A program made the translations under genes and the position numbers. From Natronolimnohabitans innermongolicus JCM 12255 (GTDB taxonomy: Archaea > Halobacteriota > Halobacteria > Halobacteriales > Natrialbaceae), in the NCBI RefSeq assembly GCF_000337215.1, contig NZ_AOHZ01000049.1:1-32929 (forward strand): a DNA stretch of 32,929 nucleotides. The letters are read 5' to 3'. The notes under the pieces were generated by a model. That model was not told where the DNA came from, did not search any database, and saw nothing but the letters and a program-made list of their open reading frames with translations. This document shows positions 31,332 through 32,929 of this stretch, in pieces. Within the stretch, counting starts at the first letter, position 1. Every line of letters starts with the position of its first letter.

Positions 31332-32336
31332 CTACGCGTCTCGGCCCAGTTCGGCCAGCAGGTGCGAGACGTGAATCCGATCGCTCGACCCCTCCTGCAT
31401 CTCGAACTCGATATCTGCGGCGAGTCGGTGCATCCGCGCCAGTTTCTCGCCCTGGTATCGCTTGCGCGAGAGCCGCAGAACCGAGTCGAGAACTTCCTCG
31501 CCGTCGAGTCCTTCGTCGACGAGCAGGTCGTCGAGGGTGCTGCGGGCGTCCGTGAACTCGCCCGCCTCGGCGTCGTCTAACAGCTCCTCGATCTCGTCCT
31601 CGAGGCCGACCTCGCCGATGGTCTCGTAGGCCGCCTGCATCGTGAGTTCGCCCTCGTCCTCGACGGTCGTCTGGGCCGCCAGGATCGCCTGCCGGAGGTT
31701 ACCGCCCGCGTAGCCCGCGACGAACTCGAGGCCGTCCGCGTCGTACTCGACGCCCTCTGCCTCGACGATGCGCTCGAGGACGCCCACGATCTCCTCGCTG
31801 GCGGGAGCGCGCACGGAGACGGGGAAACACCGCGAGCGGATCGGCGGAATGAGCTTCGTGGGCTGGCGGGTGGCGATGATAAACTGCGTCGTTCGGTGGT
31901 GTTGTTCCATGATCCGGCGCAGGGCCTGCTGGAAGTCCTCGCGGACGTCTTCGGCGTTGTCGAGCAGGATCGTCTTGTACTCGCCGGAGACGGAGGCGTA
32001 GCTCGCGGATTCTTTGAGGACGTGGTTGATCATGTCCCGCTTGGACCACGACGAGCGCCCTACGAGAAACTGTGCGAAGCGCGGATCGTTCTTGATCTCC
32101 GTCTTCGTCCGGCCGAAGAAGTCGGCGACGTTGATCTCGATCAGGTCGTTGTCCGGGTCCGCGTGTGCCTCGCGGGCGAGTGCACGCGCCGCCGCCGTCT
32201 TGCCGCTGCCGGGCGGGCCCTGCAGGAGGAGGTTGATCGGCTCGTCGACGGCCCGCGTTAGGTACTCGCGGGCGTCGTCCTGTGGCAACTCGGCCAGCTC
32301 GGGGGCGTGGGTATCGGTCCACAGCGGCGCGTCCAT
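31332..32336 (-). CDS. rfcC: replication factor C small subunit homologue (RfcC-like clamp loader)
   Basis: This 334-residue AAA+ protein is part of the PCNA clamp loader. It has Walker A GPPGSGKT at residues 40-47, the RFC SRC motif (Ser168-Arg169-Cys170) in PPIRSRCFPV, and the C-terminal helical collar domain. The Walker B reads LLDNAED (Asp126, Asn127) where most small subunits read LDEAD, so the catalytic Glu is replaced by Asn. Haloarchaea carry two small-subunit genes and this fits the second one (RfcC), which is diverged; I recall a similar Walker B there. It may bind ATP without hydrolysis and act as a structural subunit. Neighbours are unrelated. Confidence 0.86.
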   Translation of the reverse strand: MDAPLWTDTHAPELAELPQDDAREYLTRAVDEPINLLLQGPPGSGKTAAARALAREAHADPDNDLIEINVADFFGRTKTEIKNDPRFAQFLVGRSSWSKRDMINHVLKESASYASVSGEYKTILLDNAEDVREDFQQALRRIMEQHHRTTQFIIATRQPTKLIPPIRSRCFPVSVRAPASEEIVGVLERIVEAEGVEYDADGLEFVAGYAGGNLRQAILAAQTTVEDEGELTMQAAYETIGEVGLEDEIEELLDDAEAGEFTDARSTLDDLLVDEGLDGEEVLDSVLRLSRKRYQGEKLARMHRLAADIEFEMQEGSSDRIHVSHLLAELGRDA

Positions 32337-32401
32337 CGCTCGGCCGTAGGGTCGGGTCGGGTAAGAATCGGTCGGTTGGAAGCGAGGATCGGCGGTCGCG
32401 T

Positions 32402-32901
32402 CTAGTCGTCCGCGTCGTCTTCGTCGTCGGTCTCGTCTCCGTTTTCATCCCCGTCGTCGGCATCCTCGTCGACGTCGTCCGGAAGCGCGTCGATCGTGAA
32501 CGTCGATTCGACGCGCTCGCCGTCGTCGTCCTCGAGCGCCGTCGCGTCGTCGCGGTCGTCCGACTCGCCCTCGTAGAGGACGGCGGTAAGTTCCTCGTCG
32601 TCCGCGACGTCGACGTCATCGTCGAGTTCGACGGTGACGTTGCTATGCTCGCCGGGATCGATGTCGTCGCTTGCACCGATCACGTCGCCGTCGTCGTCTT
32701 CGATCGCGACGAATCCTTCGGCGGGAATCGCGACGTCCGCCGTGATTTCGTCGTCGGACGCGGCGACGACGGAAACGTCGGGGGTGGTGTGGAACTCGAG
32801 GTCGATCGACTCGAGTTCGCCGTCACCGTCGGTGAAGACGCCGATCGTCCGCTCGCCGGGTGCCACACCGGTCGTCTCGACTTCGAAGCTGATCTCGGCG
32901 C
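32402..32901 (-). CDS. surface protein with DUF7282-like domain and acidic tail, 5' end missing
   Basis: About 165 codons are visible; the frame is open into the adapter at the right end, so the N-terminus and any signal peptide are missing. The visible part ends a first domain (SFEVETTGVAPGERTIGVF) and contains a DUF7282-like domain (VAIPAEGFVAIEDDDGDVIG, then DIDPGEHSNVTVELDDDV and ELTAVLYEG). This domain is found in exported and S-layer-linked haloarchaeal proteins. The last 25 residues are almost all Asp, Glu and Gly. The in-frame ATG near 32866 is internal and is not the start. An exported role is inferred from family and tail. Confidence 0.8.
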
Positions 32902-32929
32902 CTGTCTCTTATACACATCTCTGAGCCTG
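32902..32929. other. Nextera/Tn5 adapter sequence (artefact)
   Basis: CTGTCTCTTATACACATCT at 32902-32920 is the Tn5 mosaic end in reverse, followed by nine bases of linker-like sequence (CTGAGCCTG). It is not genomic. Confidence 0.97.

Noticed and set aside
1-32929. Circular replicon or gene joining across the two ends
   Set aside because: Both terminal genes are on the minus strand and could be read as N- and C-terminal parts of one gene, but adapter lies at both ends, the bases next to the adapters share no overlap or 9-base duplication, and no read evidence is available.
1-32929. tRNA or rRNA genes
   Set aside because: Intergenic stretches were read for tRNA arms and conserved loops and none was convincing.

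Overview
The window is a chromosomal piece of a haloarchaeon, most likely of the Natrialbales type. The proteins are strongly acidic, GC is high with CTCGAG-rich coding sequence, and many genes have a TATA-like box 25-30 bases before the start codon with no ribosome binding site (leaderless transcripts). Archaeal marker genes are present: archaeal-type alaS and an RFC small subunit. Both ends carry 19-base Tn5 mosaic-end sequencing adapter (12-30 and 32902-32920) plus linker, so the genomic sequence is 31-32901 and the genes at both ends are cut off.

Layout. 0-7.1 kb: a truncated secreted protein, an MTA/SAH deaminase, an FkbM methyltransferase, an APH-fold phosphotransferase, a SpoIIM-like membrane protein, and a coupled pair of a Tat-exported protein and a membrane protein. 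7.4-10.2 kb: alaS. 10.2-14.7 kb: a more AT-rich accessory stretch with a CPBP membrane protease, a 71-residue two-helix membrane protein, two tandem genes for 39- and 38-residue Gly/Ala-rich peptides that follow a perfect Shine-Dalgarno site, and a divergent two-gene ABC-2 exporter. 14.7-18.0 kb: an alpha/beta hydrolase without its nucleophile, a shortened and degenerate AMP-binding enzyme, and a class I glutamine amidotransferase. 18.2-20.4 kb: a large membrane-anchored Fe-S/CCG-domain oxidoreductase. 20.6-25.4 kb: a second AT-rich accessory block with a phosphoribosyltransferase overlapping a UbiA prenyltransferase, a cytochrome P450, a second UbiA prenyltransferase and an isoprenylcysteine/phospholipid-type methyltransferase. 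25.7-32.9 kb: mostly household genes (HTH protein, standalone Cas4-like protein, small membrane protein, threonylcarbamoyl-AMP synthase, glutaredoxin and cysteine-free redoxin, CNNM/CorC protein, acyl-CoA thioesterase, rfcC-like gene) and a truncated surface protein.

The two loci most likely to be new are these. First, the tiny-peptide locus (about 10.4-14.65 kb): two peptide genes on one short transcript ending at a perfect hairpin, next to a CPBP protease, a small membrane protein and an ABC-2 exporter. These parts recur in bacteriocin production and immunity loci, so a halocin-like two-peptide system is a reasonable inference; nothing in the sequence proves it. Second, the prenyl block (20.6-25.4 kb): two different UbiA enzymes with a P450 and a membrane methyltransferase suggest synthesis or tailoring of an isoprenoid lipid, quinone or pigment. 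Several other proteins have lost expected catalytic residues (hydrolase Ser to Gly, ANL P-loop, redoxin Cys, RFC Walker B Glu, Cas4 nuclease motifs).
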